From Candidatus Portnoybacteria bacterium CG08_land_8_20_14_0_20_40_83 (GTDB taxonomy: Bacteria; Patescibacteriota; Minisyncoccia; Portnoybacterales; GWB1-42-6), in assembly GCA_002774415.1 (NCBI GenBank), contig PEYL01000030.1, positions 1 to 14,609 of the forward strand: a stretch of 14,609 nt of DNA, read 5' to 3'. Below, piece after piece: positions 7,465 through 14,206 of the stretch. Both the position numbers and the translations under genes were made by a program. How positions within the stretch are numbered: the stretch's first letter is position 1; each line of letters begins with the position of its first letter. The notes beneath the pieces are model-generated. The model did no database searches. It was not told the DNA's origin and saw only the letters and a list, made by a program, of their open reading frames with translations.

Positions 7465-7570
7465 AAAGCGATCCTAATTTACGAATACATCCGAATTATC
7501 CGAATTGGTCAGTTGACGAATTATTCGGGTCATTCGGATGTGAATTCGGATCATCCGGGTCGTTTTTTTA
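7465..7570. terminator. Convergent hairpin terminator built from ATYCGRRT repeats
   Basis: Lies between converging genes. Six copies of the 8-mer ATYCGRRT start at 7489, 7498, 7523, 7532, 7544 and 7553, three adjacent pairs being 9 bp apart. They fold into a long hairpin. The arm ACATCCGAAT (7487-7496) is perfectly complementary to ATTCGGATGT (7532-7541), with further pairing inside (ATCCGAAT 7498-7505 with ATTCGGGT 7523-7530, G-U allowed, apex GTCA-GT-TGAC). An imperfect outer stem pairs about 7470-7482 with 7540-7552. A T run follows on the + strand (7563-7569), and AAAAA at 7463-7467 gives a U run on the - strand. It plausibly ends both ftsQ and the - strand glycosyltransferase gene. Confidence 0.7.
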
Positions 7571-7573
7571 TTT

Positions 7574-9526
7574 TTACGGTATCTGATAAACAAAAATTGA
7601 ATATCCAATAACCGCTTTTGGCTGCAAATTGTTCAACCAGTCATAGTAGCCGGTCGGGTCTTTGTAGCCTAAAGCCGGTTTGCCTCTGCCGCCCTGCAAA
7701 AATGTCGCCGAAACAGCCAGCCAGTCGCCGGATTTTAATTCGGAAGAATTTCTATTACCCTGCCAGGGCTGAAATTTGTCCCCAAGAACATATTGGGCAT
7801 CCGTGCCGCCGAAATATTCAACATAAATCTTTTTGATATTATTTTGCTCCAGCCACATATTTAAACGTGCTAAATCCTGTCCCCAATCAAGATTTGAATC
7901 AACGGCGTATTTATAGCCATTTTTTGTCCCGCCGACGCTTTCATTAAAATAAGCCAAGAAAGAAGGAAAAACGAGCAAAACAGAAACTGTCTGCCAGGCA
8001 ATCAGCGCGCCAAGCAGTCCGTATTTTAAATAAGGATAAACTTTTTTTGCCGTATCTTTTATTCTGGCCCAAGAAATAATTTGGGAAGATACGAGGGCAT
8101 AGATAAAAGGAAAAGTCGGCAAAACATGGCGTACGCCAATATTCAGAGTCGAGCGCACGCTCATGATCCAATAAAGCGCGATGAAAGAAAACATGGCGAA
8201 GCTTTCAAAATTTCTTGTCAGCCATAAGGAAAGTTTTGTCAGGCGTCCCAAAGACGCTTCCGGAGCTTGGCCAAGCTTTTCAACCTGCCGCTTTTTGAAT
8301 AGAAAATAGAAAAATATAATTATTGCTGCCATTGTTAAAATATGCAGCGTCAAAGGTTCTTTTAAGAAGTAAATTAAAGGGAAATAATAAGACCAGCCGG
8401 CGGCCGAAACTTGGCCAAGAAAATATGTTGTGTTTCCGCCGGCCGCTCTTTGAAACACCATAAGCAGCCCGAACATGTATTGTCCGAGAGCGCGGATAGG
8501 CGTTGATTTGTTAGCCGTCCAGATTGCGATTTCAGCCGGGCATCTGGTAATACGGCTTAGCTTTGTGCAAGAAGCAAGCGGCTGTTGGTCTTGGCCTCCG
8601 GCGTAGGAAGACATAATGAATTTTATGTCTTGAAGCTGTTTTTGCGGCGGATAATTTTTTACATGGAAATAATAAACAGGTGTTACTACAAACGCGTAGC
8701 CGAGAAGAAAAATGAAAATAATGCCGCAAAGATTTTTTGCAATAATTTTGGCGGCAAAAACAAATTTCGGCTTTTGTTCCTGCGTGTTTAAAAAAGGGCT
8801 TTTAACAACGGTTTTTTGTTTCTGCTTTTGATTAATAATTTTTATGGCAATCCAGACAGCTGTCAGAAATATAAAAAATGGAACCAGCAAAAATAAAGAG
8901 AATTTTGTCAGTTGCGCCACTCCGAAAAATATCGTCGCACAAATAAAATTCCATAATTTGGGATTTTTTATCCAGCGGACAAAATAAAAAGTAGCGATAA
9001 AAAAGCCGGCCGCGGCCGTTACATCGGTAGTCACAAAGCGGCCGTGGGCAATAAATGTCGGGGAAAAAGAAAATAAAAACAAGGCTAAAAGAGCCGCTTG
9101 TTTCCCCCAGAGTTCTTTTGTCCATCGGAAAATAAAAATACCCAGAATCATTAAGATTAAAAGCGTTGGCAGGCGGCCGACAAAAAGCATTATGGATGCC
9201 GGATTGCCTTCTTTATATAAAAAATCAAAACCAAAATCCCACTGGCCGTTAATATCCTGAGTCCAGGCTTTGATATTGGACGGAAAATTGATTTGCTGGC
9301 CGGAAATTTTTGAAAAAGCAAGAACTGCCAATCCGGCCAAATCTTTAATCAAGGGCGGATGTTCGGGATTTAAACGCATATCTTGCTGAGTGACATAAGA
9401 ATAGCCTGCCGGCAGATGGGCCACTTCGTCCATAATGGCCGTATCGGAAAGCATTGAGTAAAAAGCAACAAGAAGCATAAAAACAAGCAAGGCGGCGGCG
9501 ATGTATTTTGAAAGTGATTCGCTCAT
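7574..9526 (-). CDS. GT39/PMT-family membrane glycosyltransferase, with C-terminal soluble domain
   Basis: Polytopic glycosyltransferase of the dolichyl-phosphate-mannose mannosyltransferase / ArnT fold. It would move a sugar from a polyprenyl-phosphate carrier onto protein or glycan outside the membrane. The 650 residues start with a membrane helix (7-26), then the first outer loop with the acidic pair Asp33-Glu34 (MDEVAHLPAGYSYV) and NPEHPPLIKDL (53-63), both typical. About ten further hydrophobic segments follow. The signature NLDWGQDLARLNMWLEQNN begins the final soluble part, which ends VIGYSIFVYQIP. The ATG at 9526 is chosen over an in-frame GTG at 9562, because an extended -10 lies in that upstream stretch. 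Residues about 416-429 (KLGQAPEASLGRL) coincide with palindromic DNA and look inserted. It runs convergent to ftsQ and downstream of a second GT39 gene. The acceptor and sugar are unknown. Confidence 0.9.
   Translation of the reverse strand: MSESLSKYIAAALLVFMLLVAFYSMLSDTAIMDEVAHLPAGYSYVTQQDMRLNPEHPPLIKDLAGLAVLAFSKISGQQINFPSNIKAWTQDINGQWDFGFDFLYKEGNPASIMLFVGRLPTLLILMILGIFIFRWTKELWGKQAALLALFLFSFSPTFIAHGRFVTTDVTAAAGFFIATFYFVRWIKNPKLWNFICATIFFGVAQLTKFSLFLLVPFFIFLTAVWIAIKIINQKQKQKTVVKSPFLNTQEQKPKFVFAAKIIAKNLCGIIFIFLLGYAFVVTPVYYFHVKNYPPQKQLQDIKFIMSSYAGGQDQQPLASCTKLSRITRCPAEIAIWTANKSTPIRALGQYMFGLLMVFQRAAGGNTTYFLGQVSAAGWSYYFPLIYFLKEPLTLHILTMAAIIIFFYFLFKKRQVEKLGQAPEASLGRLTKLSLWLTRNFESFAMFSFIALYWIMSVRSTLNIGVRHVLPTFPFIYALVSSQIISWARIKDTAKKVYPYLKYGLLGALIAWQTVSVLLVFPSFLAYFNESVGGTKNGYKYAVDSNLDWGQDLARLNMWLEQNNIKKIYVEYFGGTDAQYVLGDKFQPWQGNRNSSELKSGDWLAVSATFLQGGRGKPALGYKDPTGYYDWLNNLQPKAVIGYSIFVYQIP
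8242..8280. repeat. Palindromic in-frame segment within the glycosyltransferase gene
   Basis: Two palindromic units sit side by side: hairpin GCGTC (8243-8247) / GACGC (8253-8257) and a perfect 14-bp palindrome AGCTTGGCCAAGCT (8264-8277). They encode KLGQAPEASLGRL in a loop between membrane helices. QAPEA resembles the QAPQA encoded by the ftsQ segment. The reading frame is intact. Confidence 0.6.
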
Positions 9527-9530
9527 ACCC

Positions 9531-9539
9531 AGTATATCA
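9531..9539 (-). promoter_or_regulatory. Extended -10 promoter of the 650-residue glycosyltransferase
   Basis: On the - strand TGATATACT (TGN extension plus TATACT) ends four bases before the ATG at 9526. Transcription would begin at or next to the start codon, giving a leaderless mRNA. The 10-mer GTTGATATAC occurs twice here with a 13-bp period (9531-9553 region), so a second, weaker -10-like copy lies upstream. Confidence 0.5.
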
Positions 9540-9562
9540 ACCCCGTATATCAACTTCGGCAC

Positions 9563-9818
9563 AAAGGCCGAGACGTTGAATGGGGGCGAGATTATTTAAT
9601 ATTATTGACTGATAAAACACTTAATTAATTTTTGCTTCGGGCGACAGCCGAAGTTGTGTTACGGGGTCAACCTCGACCGCCGCCGAAGGTGGTAAAATAA
9701 CCGCCTCGGAAATGATGATTGAGACTGAAATTATATTTATTTTTTATATCAAATAAGTTTCCAAAATTATTATAAGTCGAGGTTGTATTACTGGGCACAA
9801 TTTTTCTATTTGTTTTAA
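9563..9818. other. 256-bp gene-free spacer with nested inverted repeats
   Basis: No coding sequence is seen. The perfect 10-bp inverted repeat CAACCTCGAC (9668-9677) / GTCGAGGTTG (9776-9785) is flanked outside by TTGTG (9654-9658) / CACAA (9796-9800). Within it is the hairpin CCG-A-AGGTGGT (9683-9693) / ACCGCCTCGG (9700-9709) with loop AAAATA. Just left is the hairpin CTTCGG / CCGAAG (about 9635-9653). The remainder is AT-rich filler. The layout resembles a small non-autonomous element of roughly 147 bp (9654-9800), but no target-site duplication is obvious. Confidence 0.6.
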
Positions 9819-11585
9819 TTAAAAATTTATTTTAAAGGCCGAGAATTCGCCGAGGTTTTCGATTTTACCGTTGGGATATTTTTGTTTCAATTGCCCAAAT
9901 AAATTTTCATCATATGCCATTGGCAAAATGAGAGCTGGGGTTTGCAAATATTGCGAGAGCAGTTCGCTAAATTGGCTTGATTTTAAATAAGTAATTTCCG
10001 AATTATTATAATCAAGAAATTTTATAGTTTGAGACGGCATCGGGATTCCGTCGGGATATGGCACAGGCACGCCATCTTCGTTAACTATAACATATTTTTT
10101 AATATTTGTTGGCAGCGATTTTAAATAATTTGCTTCATCAACAAATTGTTGGGTAAAAGCGCCTTTTAGATTAGGGTTTTGAGTCCAGTCAACGAAATAA
10201 AGTTTATAGGAGAAATAGGCAACCGTAATGCAAAACGCAAAAATCAAAATGCAAAATGACAATTTAAAATTAAAAATTTTTGAATTTTGACCTGTAATTT
10301 TGATATTTGATATTTGATTTTTAAATTTATTTATTATGAGCCAAAAACCAAGGCCGATAAAAATATATGTAGGAGGTATTGCTCCAATAGATCGTAGTGC
10401 ATGTGGTAGCCCTTCGTATGAAGCAATGGATGGCAGAAGCATAGCGTCCCAGGCAACCAGTAGCGTATAGTGGACAGTCAATAGGGAATAGCTTCTGTCT
10501 ATATAATTCCGTTTTTTGAAAATTTGGAATATTGAATAAAAAACGCCGATGATAAAAAACGGAATGAGCGGCCAGAAAATTTCGGGCGAGCCGGAAAAAT
10601 TATGACGCCAGTTATAATCGCCGACCGCGACAAACTGCCCAAGTGTCTTGATCGTGCTTTGAATCAGGGTTTTGGCCACGCTGCCGGTGGCGAAAATTGA
10701 AACTTGTCCCGCCCGGCCCATAAAATCAGCCGGATTTTTGGCATAGTAATATAAAAGCGGGGCGGCAGCTATCAGGGCAAAAATTACGAAGATAATCCAT
10801 GGGGCAAGCTTTAGGCGGGGCCGATTTTTGATTATCCAGATTATAAATATTGGTAGAATAATCAGTGGCGCGACACGGAAGGCAATATAAGTATGGAAGC
10901 CAAGGCCGAAGAAAAGACCCGCGACTAGAAAATAGCCGTTAGCGAATAGTTTATGTTTTTTATCCGGGTCATCCGTGTGTAATCCGGGTATCGGGGTCGC
11001 GTTTAGCGCTTTGAATAAGAAATATAAACCCCAGACAAGAAAAAACGGAACCATTATTGCGCGAAAACCTATTCGCGAAAAATTGACGTGCCAGAACGAG
11101 ATAGCGAGAAAGAAAGTTGATAAAAGGGCGATGATTGTACTAGGGGCGTCAAAAGCCTTTGACTGCGGCCTCACTTCGTTCGGCCTGCGCTCAGGCGATA
11201 AACTATTTATTCCCTGAGCGAGGGCGTAGCCCGAGTCGAAGGGTTTAAGATAACTAAATAACTCTTTTGTAAGCAAATATGTCCCAAGCACCGTCAATAT
11301 CCCAAATAAAACCGCCACGATTTTTATCGCCCAGATGCTTGCACCGAAAGTCAGGAAGCTGACCGCGATTAAATTTATGAACAATCCTTCGCGGCCGTTG
11401 TTTTCCGGGTAAAAAACTTTAAAATCGCCCGTCTTTATGGCGTCAAGCGCATTTACCCCATTCATTGCCACATCAGGATAAAGGCCGGGCGGAATTTCTG
11501 CCAATTTATAAAAACGGAAAAAAACCGCTATTGCCAAAATTAAAAGAAGCAGAATTATTTTGTTTCTTTTTGAGATAGATAGCAT
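9819..11585 (-). CDS. GT39-like polytopic membrane glycosyltransferase with several in-frame repeat segments
   Basis: 588-residue multi-pass membrane protein of the PMT/ArnT-like superfamily, presumed to use a lipid-linked sugar. After an N-terminal helix (about 9-24) comes the first loop EIPPGLYPDVAMNG (30-43), then FYPENNGREGLFINL (58-72); both are recurrent motifs of this subfamily. Asp38 is kept, but the acidic residue often found next to it is Val39. About ten hydrophobic segments follow, then the conserved loop LPSIASYEGLPHALRSIGAI and a short C-terminal soluble tail. The ATG at 11585 is chosen because a perfect extended -10 lies inside the longer TTG-start version (11612). Three stretches look like inserted repeat DNA read in frame: residues about 114-142, 196-208 and 421-452. 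A fourth (about 361-374) is weaker. Its promoter region is shared divergently with the 817-residue gene. Substrate and acceptor are unknown. Confidence 0.85.
   Translation of the reverse strand: MLSISKRNKIILLLLILAIAVFFRFYKLAEIPPGLYPDVAMNGVNALDAIKTGDFKVFYPENNGREGLFINLIAVSFLTFGASIWAIKIVAVLFGILTVLGTYLLTKELFSYLKPFDSGYALAQGINSLSPERRPNEVRPQSKAFDAPSTIIALLSTFFLAISFWHVNFSRIGFRAIMVPFFLVWGLYFLFKALNATPIPGLHTDDPDKKHKLFANGYFLVAGLFFGLGFHTYIAFRVAPLIILPIFIIWIIKNRPRLKLAPWIIFVIFALIAAAPLLYYYAKNPADFMGRAGQVSIFATGSVAKTLIQSTIKTLGQFVAVGDYNWRHNFSGSPEIFWPLIPFFIIGVFYSIFQIFKKRNYIDRSYSLLTVHYTLLVAWDAMLLPSIASYEGLPHALRSIGAIPPTYIFIGLGFWLIINKFKNQISNIKITGQNSKIFNFKLSFCILIFAFCITVAYFSYKLYFVDWTQNPNLKGAFTQQFVDEANYLKSLPTNIKKYVIVNEDGVPVPYPDGIPMPSQTIKFLDYNNSEITYLKSSQFSELLSQYLQTPALILPMAYDENLFGQLKQKYPNGKIENLGEFSAFKINF
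10227..10326. repeat. AT-rich repeat-like segment read in frame
   Basis: Simple-pattern AT-rich DNA: AATGCAAAA occurs at 10227 and 10248, and TTTGATA-type words repeat with 7-bp period near 10300-10318. On the - strand it encodes NQISNIKITGQNSKIFNFKL and then the start of a membrane helix. Its composition differs from the surrounding codons. It resembles dispersed AT-rich repeats seen in environmental genomes, from memory; no search was possible. Confidence 0.5.
10962..10999. repeat. ATCCGGGT-type repeat inside the GT39-like gene
   Basis: By-eye alignment to the intergenic terminator repeat at 7523-7562 gives 31 identical columns of 40 with two single-base gaps. Both run from A-T-Y-CGGGTCAT to GGGTCG. 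Here it encodes roughly TPIPGLHTDDPD in a loop between membrane helices of the - strand gene. Confidence 0.6.
11157..11250. repeat. Inverted-repeat cluster read in frame inside the GT39-like gene
   Basis: Contains the perfect 8-bp inverted repeat CGCTCAGG (11188-11195) / CCTGAGCG (11213-11220), a GGCC...GGCC pair to its left, and a CCCTGAGCGAGGGC... GTCGAAGGG unit (11212-11242). It encodes the odd stretch KPFDSGYALAQGINSLSPER and on to VRPQSKAFDAP on the - strand, between two membrane helices. The ends are approximate. Confidence 0.6.
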
Positions 11586-11594
11586 ATTGTTTCT

Positions 11595-11603
11595 ATTATA
11601 CCA
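11595..11603 (-). promoter_or_regulatory. Extended -10 promoter of the GT39-like gene
   Basis: On the - strand TGGTATAAT is a perfect TGN-TATAAT extended -10. It ends nine bases before the ATG at 11585, so the leader would be about two to four bases with no room for a Shine-Dalgarno sequence. No good -35 is seen, as expected for extended -10 promoters. Confidence 0.7.
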
Positions 11604-11666
11604 GAATATCAAAAATATGTTTGTGGATAACTAACGACCGGAGCTGCTTACTTAACAGAGCTTTTA

Positions 11667-11675
11667 TGATAAAAT
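11667..11675 (+). promoter_or_regulatory. Extended -10 promoter of the 817-residue protein gene
   Basis: TGATAAAAT (TGN plus TAAAAT) lies 50 bases before the ATG at 11726, divergent from the GT39-like promoter about 64 bases away. The leader would be about 40 bases and contains a purine-rich AAGGAAG at 11706-11712, 13 bases before the ATG, a rather long Shine-Dalgarno spacing. Confidence 0.5.
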
Positions 11676-11725
11676 GAAAATAAGAGAATTAACTATATTT
11701 TTGGTAAGGAAGCAAATATAAATTT

Positions 11726-14179
11726 ATGCCCAAGTTTGAGCAACCTCAACCATATTCTCCAGAAGAACAGACAGAAGTAAAAGAGGAAATGGAAAGGCAG
11801 GCAGATGAACAGAGAAAGACATCGGAACAGCAGCCATCGGCTGAAGAAACATTAAAGCCACAAGAAGAAGGGGGGAAAGAGCCTTTAGTAGAGGAACTAG
11901 AGCTTGGCATTCGTGAAGAAAAACAAAGCATCGAAGCTGGCGAGCAAGAAAGAAGGCAAGAGGAAGAAGTGAGAAAGGTCAAAGAAAAAGAGAAGCAAAA
12001 CGTATTGCACGAATTGAAAGAAGAGCCAGCTCCGGAAGTAATAGAGTCGGTCCATCGAGCCGAAAGGAAGAGTGAGGTTATAAAGACGCCCGAGCAAATT
12101 CTAATAGAGGCCAGAGAAAATTTTGCTAGGGCGCAACTGGATAAAGTTGAGACACTAAAAACCGTTAAAAAATTTAAAGGCGAGTCACTGATTAATGCTA
12201 TAAAATCGTCGGACTCTGAAACAATAGCTGAATATGACGAACAAACCAAAAATTTAGTTGACAAAGGCATACCGGCGACTTTAATGACTGCCGAAGAGAA
12301 GCAGGTCTATTATGACGCGCAGACAAGGAGAGACGCTTTTATTTCTCATATTGAATCATGCGGTATAAAAAATGTGCAGGCATGTAAAATGTATGAAGAC
12401 ATTATTGAACACAACAGGGCAAAAGAACAATATCAGGACGCATTAAAAAATACGAGGGCGACAATGTATGAAAAAGCTCTGGATGAAATAGAAAAATTAG
12501 GCGTGCCTAAAGAAAAAGCCAATGAGTTGATGCGTCAAAAAATAGATGAAATTGCGAAAACAACGGTCGTGGCAGAGGCGAATAATTTATATGGCACAAA
12601 AACTAAAATTGGTCTAGAGGCCAAAGGCGATGCTTCATTCTTTGAGAAAAGTTGGAAAACAGCCGGTAAAGCTGTTGAATGGTATAGAAAACTGCCTCTT
12701 AAATACAAGCTTATGGTTTCAGCTGGATTATTGGCTGGCGGTGTGGCGGCCGGTGCAGCTGGTGGGGCAACAGGTGCGGCTTTGGCGGCAGGCGTAGTCA
12801 CTGGCCGCTGGTTCCAACGAAGTTTTGGCGGTGCAGCCACAGCCGTTGGATTGGAAAGCTTAATCAAGCGTTCTCAAGAAAAACGGGCCGAGAAAAAAAC
12901 ATTTAAAGAATTTGGCGATAAATTATCTGAAATAATAGAAAACAATGATAAAAGTTTAGACGAAAGATTATTTGAACTGGAAGGCAAAAAGAAAGGTGAA
13001 AAAACCAGCCGCTATATTTTAGCGGGCACCGCTGGCGCAGTGGTGGCCTCCGGTTTATTGGGCAGAGCGATTCGTTGGGGCTTAGAAGAAACGGGAATAG
13101 GTAAATCAGTAAAAGAATCAGTCACTGGCTGGTTTGAGCATAAACCGCCTTCTCCGGAATTGGCAGTTTCTCATGGGCCGGGTTATATACCAACCGCAGA
13201 AGATCAAGAAATATTTAAAGAAAAACCAATTTTACTTTACGAAGAATCTTATGAGGTGTTGCGCGGCGGTCCTCAAATCGCCGAAAAAGGAGATTCGGTC
13301 TGGAAAATTATTGGCCGTCAGATGTCAGAACGTTACGGAGAAAAATTCGACAATTTGGATGAAGCTCGAAAAACCTATCTGATTGATGCCCTAAAAGATA
13401 GAGTGGCCGTTGATCCGGAAAAATTCGGAATAACAAATGTAGACCAGATTGAGGCAGGGAAAACCTATAATTTACTGCCTGGTAGCAGAATTGAGATTGA
13501 AGAATTAATGGATAAAGCTAAGACATTGGAGGAGGGAATAGCTTCGCAGATAACCGAACACGATAAAATGATAGAAGATTGGGTTAAAAATCATCCTGGC
13601 GAAAGTTTAACAACTGAAAAAGTAGATGAGATTTTGTTCGGGGGAAAAACAGAGATTTCGGATATAGAAAAATATGAAGAAATTGCCAGCGCAAAGAGAG
13701 CAGGGACCCCTATTGAGATCCCAGGCCAAGAAGAGGCAGCTCAAGCAGAGGAGCTGCCAGGCGAACCAGAAGCAGAAGATTCGCGCTTTAAAGCGGAGTA
13801 TCCGTATAGTCCAGAGGAAAAGAGGCAAATGGGCGAAAGAATAATGGATTATAATGAAAAAGCGCAGGTCAGAGCTATTGGTTATGCTCAGCCGGAATAT
13901 CAGACCGTAAGAAATGTAAAGGTTAATATTTTTTTGCAAGAATTTCCTCCCCGTCATCGGGCCTGGGATATGTGGCGTATGAATCCGAATTACAGTCGCT
14001 ATAGTCCTTATGAATTCAGGCATCATGTCAGAGCGGCTGAGATAATTAGAAATTACCACCCTCATAATCGCGGCATAGGACAGATGACTATTGGAAGATT
14101 TTTTCAGACTTATGGCCCCAGGCGGTTTCCGATGCCATTTCCTCCGCCGCCCCCTCCGCCATTTGGCAGACCATTTTAA
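11726..14179 (+). CDS. Large membrane protein with LysM-like region and disordered ends
   Basis: 817 residues; no enzyme family is recognised. Residues 1-125 are charged, Glu/Gln/Lys-rich and probably disordered. A helical, coiled-coil-prone region follows (about 125-320). A Gly/Ala-rich hydrophobic stretch at 327-363 (LMVSAGLLAGGVAAGAAGGA) is long enough for a membrane hairpin. A second hydrophobic segment is at 428-453 (RYILAGTAGAVVASGLLGRA). Between them is a Lys-rich loop. Residues about 510-586 look like a divergent LysM module: AEKGDSVWKIIGRQM at its start and TNVDQIEAGKTYNLLPG at its end, with a long insert. LysM modules bind peptidoglycan or chitin glycans. The motif PYSPEE occurs at 9-14 and again at 693-698. 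The C-terminus is Arg/Tyr/Pro-rich and ends in a seven-proline run and FGRPF. There is no signal peptide. An envelope-anchoring or structural role is inference. A DUF5663-like gene follows after 27 bases. Confidence 0.85.
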   Translation: MPKFEQPQPYSPEEQTEVKEEMERQADEQRKTSEQQPSAEETLKPQEEGGKEPLVEELELGIREEKQSIEAGEQERRQEEEVRKVKEKEKQNVLHELKEEPAPEVIESVHRAERKSEVIKTPEQILIEARENFARAQLDKVETLKTVKKFKGESLINAIKSSDSETIAEYDEQTKNLVDKGIPATLMTAEEKQVYYDAQTRRDAFISHIESCGIKNVQACKMYEDIIEHNRAKEQYQDALKNTRATMYEKALDEIEKLGVPKEKANELMRQKIDEIAKTTVVAEANNLYGTKTKIGLEAKGDASFFEKSWKTAGKAVEWYRKLPLKYKLMVSAGLLAGGVAAGAAGGATGAALAAGVVTGRWFQRSFGGAATAVGLESLIKRSQEKRAEKKTFKEFGDKLSEIIENNDKSLDERLFELEGKKKGEKTSRYILAGTAGAVVASGLLGRAIRWGLEETGIGKSVKESVTGWFEHKPPSPELAVSHGPGYIPTAEDQEIFKEKPILLYEESYEVLRGGPQIAEKGDSVWKIIGRQMSERYGEKFDNLDEARKTYLIDALKDRVAVDPEKFGITNVDQIEAGKTYNLLPGSRIEIEELMDKAKTLEEGIASQITEHDKMIEDWVKNHPGESLTTEKVDEILFGGKTEISDIEKYEEIASAKRAGTPIEIPGQEEAAQAEELPGEPEAEDSRFKAEYPYSPEEKRQMGERIMDYNEKAQVRAIGYAQPEYQTVRNVKVNIFLQEFPPRHRAWDMWRMNPNYSRYSPYEFRHHVRAAEIIRNYHPHNRGIGQMTIGRFFQTYGPRRFPMPFPPPPPPPFGRPF

Positions 14180-14206
14180 AATAAATAATTTTTAATCACG
14201 CTAATT

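Noticed and set aside
7465..7570. CRISPR-like array because of repeated ATCCGAAT words
   Set aside because: Repeats are 8 bp, occur in both orientations and have no unique spacers of constant length; a hairpin terminator explains them.
11586..11612. TTG start giving the GT39-like protein nine extra residues
   Set aside because: The extra codons contain a perfect extended -10 promoter; the ATG at 11585 precedes the membrane helix directly.
11746..12270. Antisense 174-residue frame in the 817-residue gene
   Set aside because: Ser/Phe/Cys-rich shadow of Glu/Lys-rich codons; no start signals.
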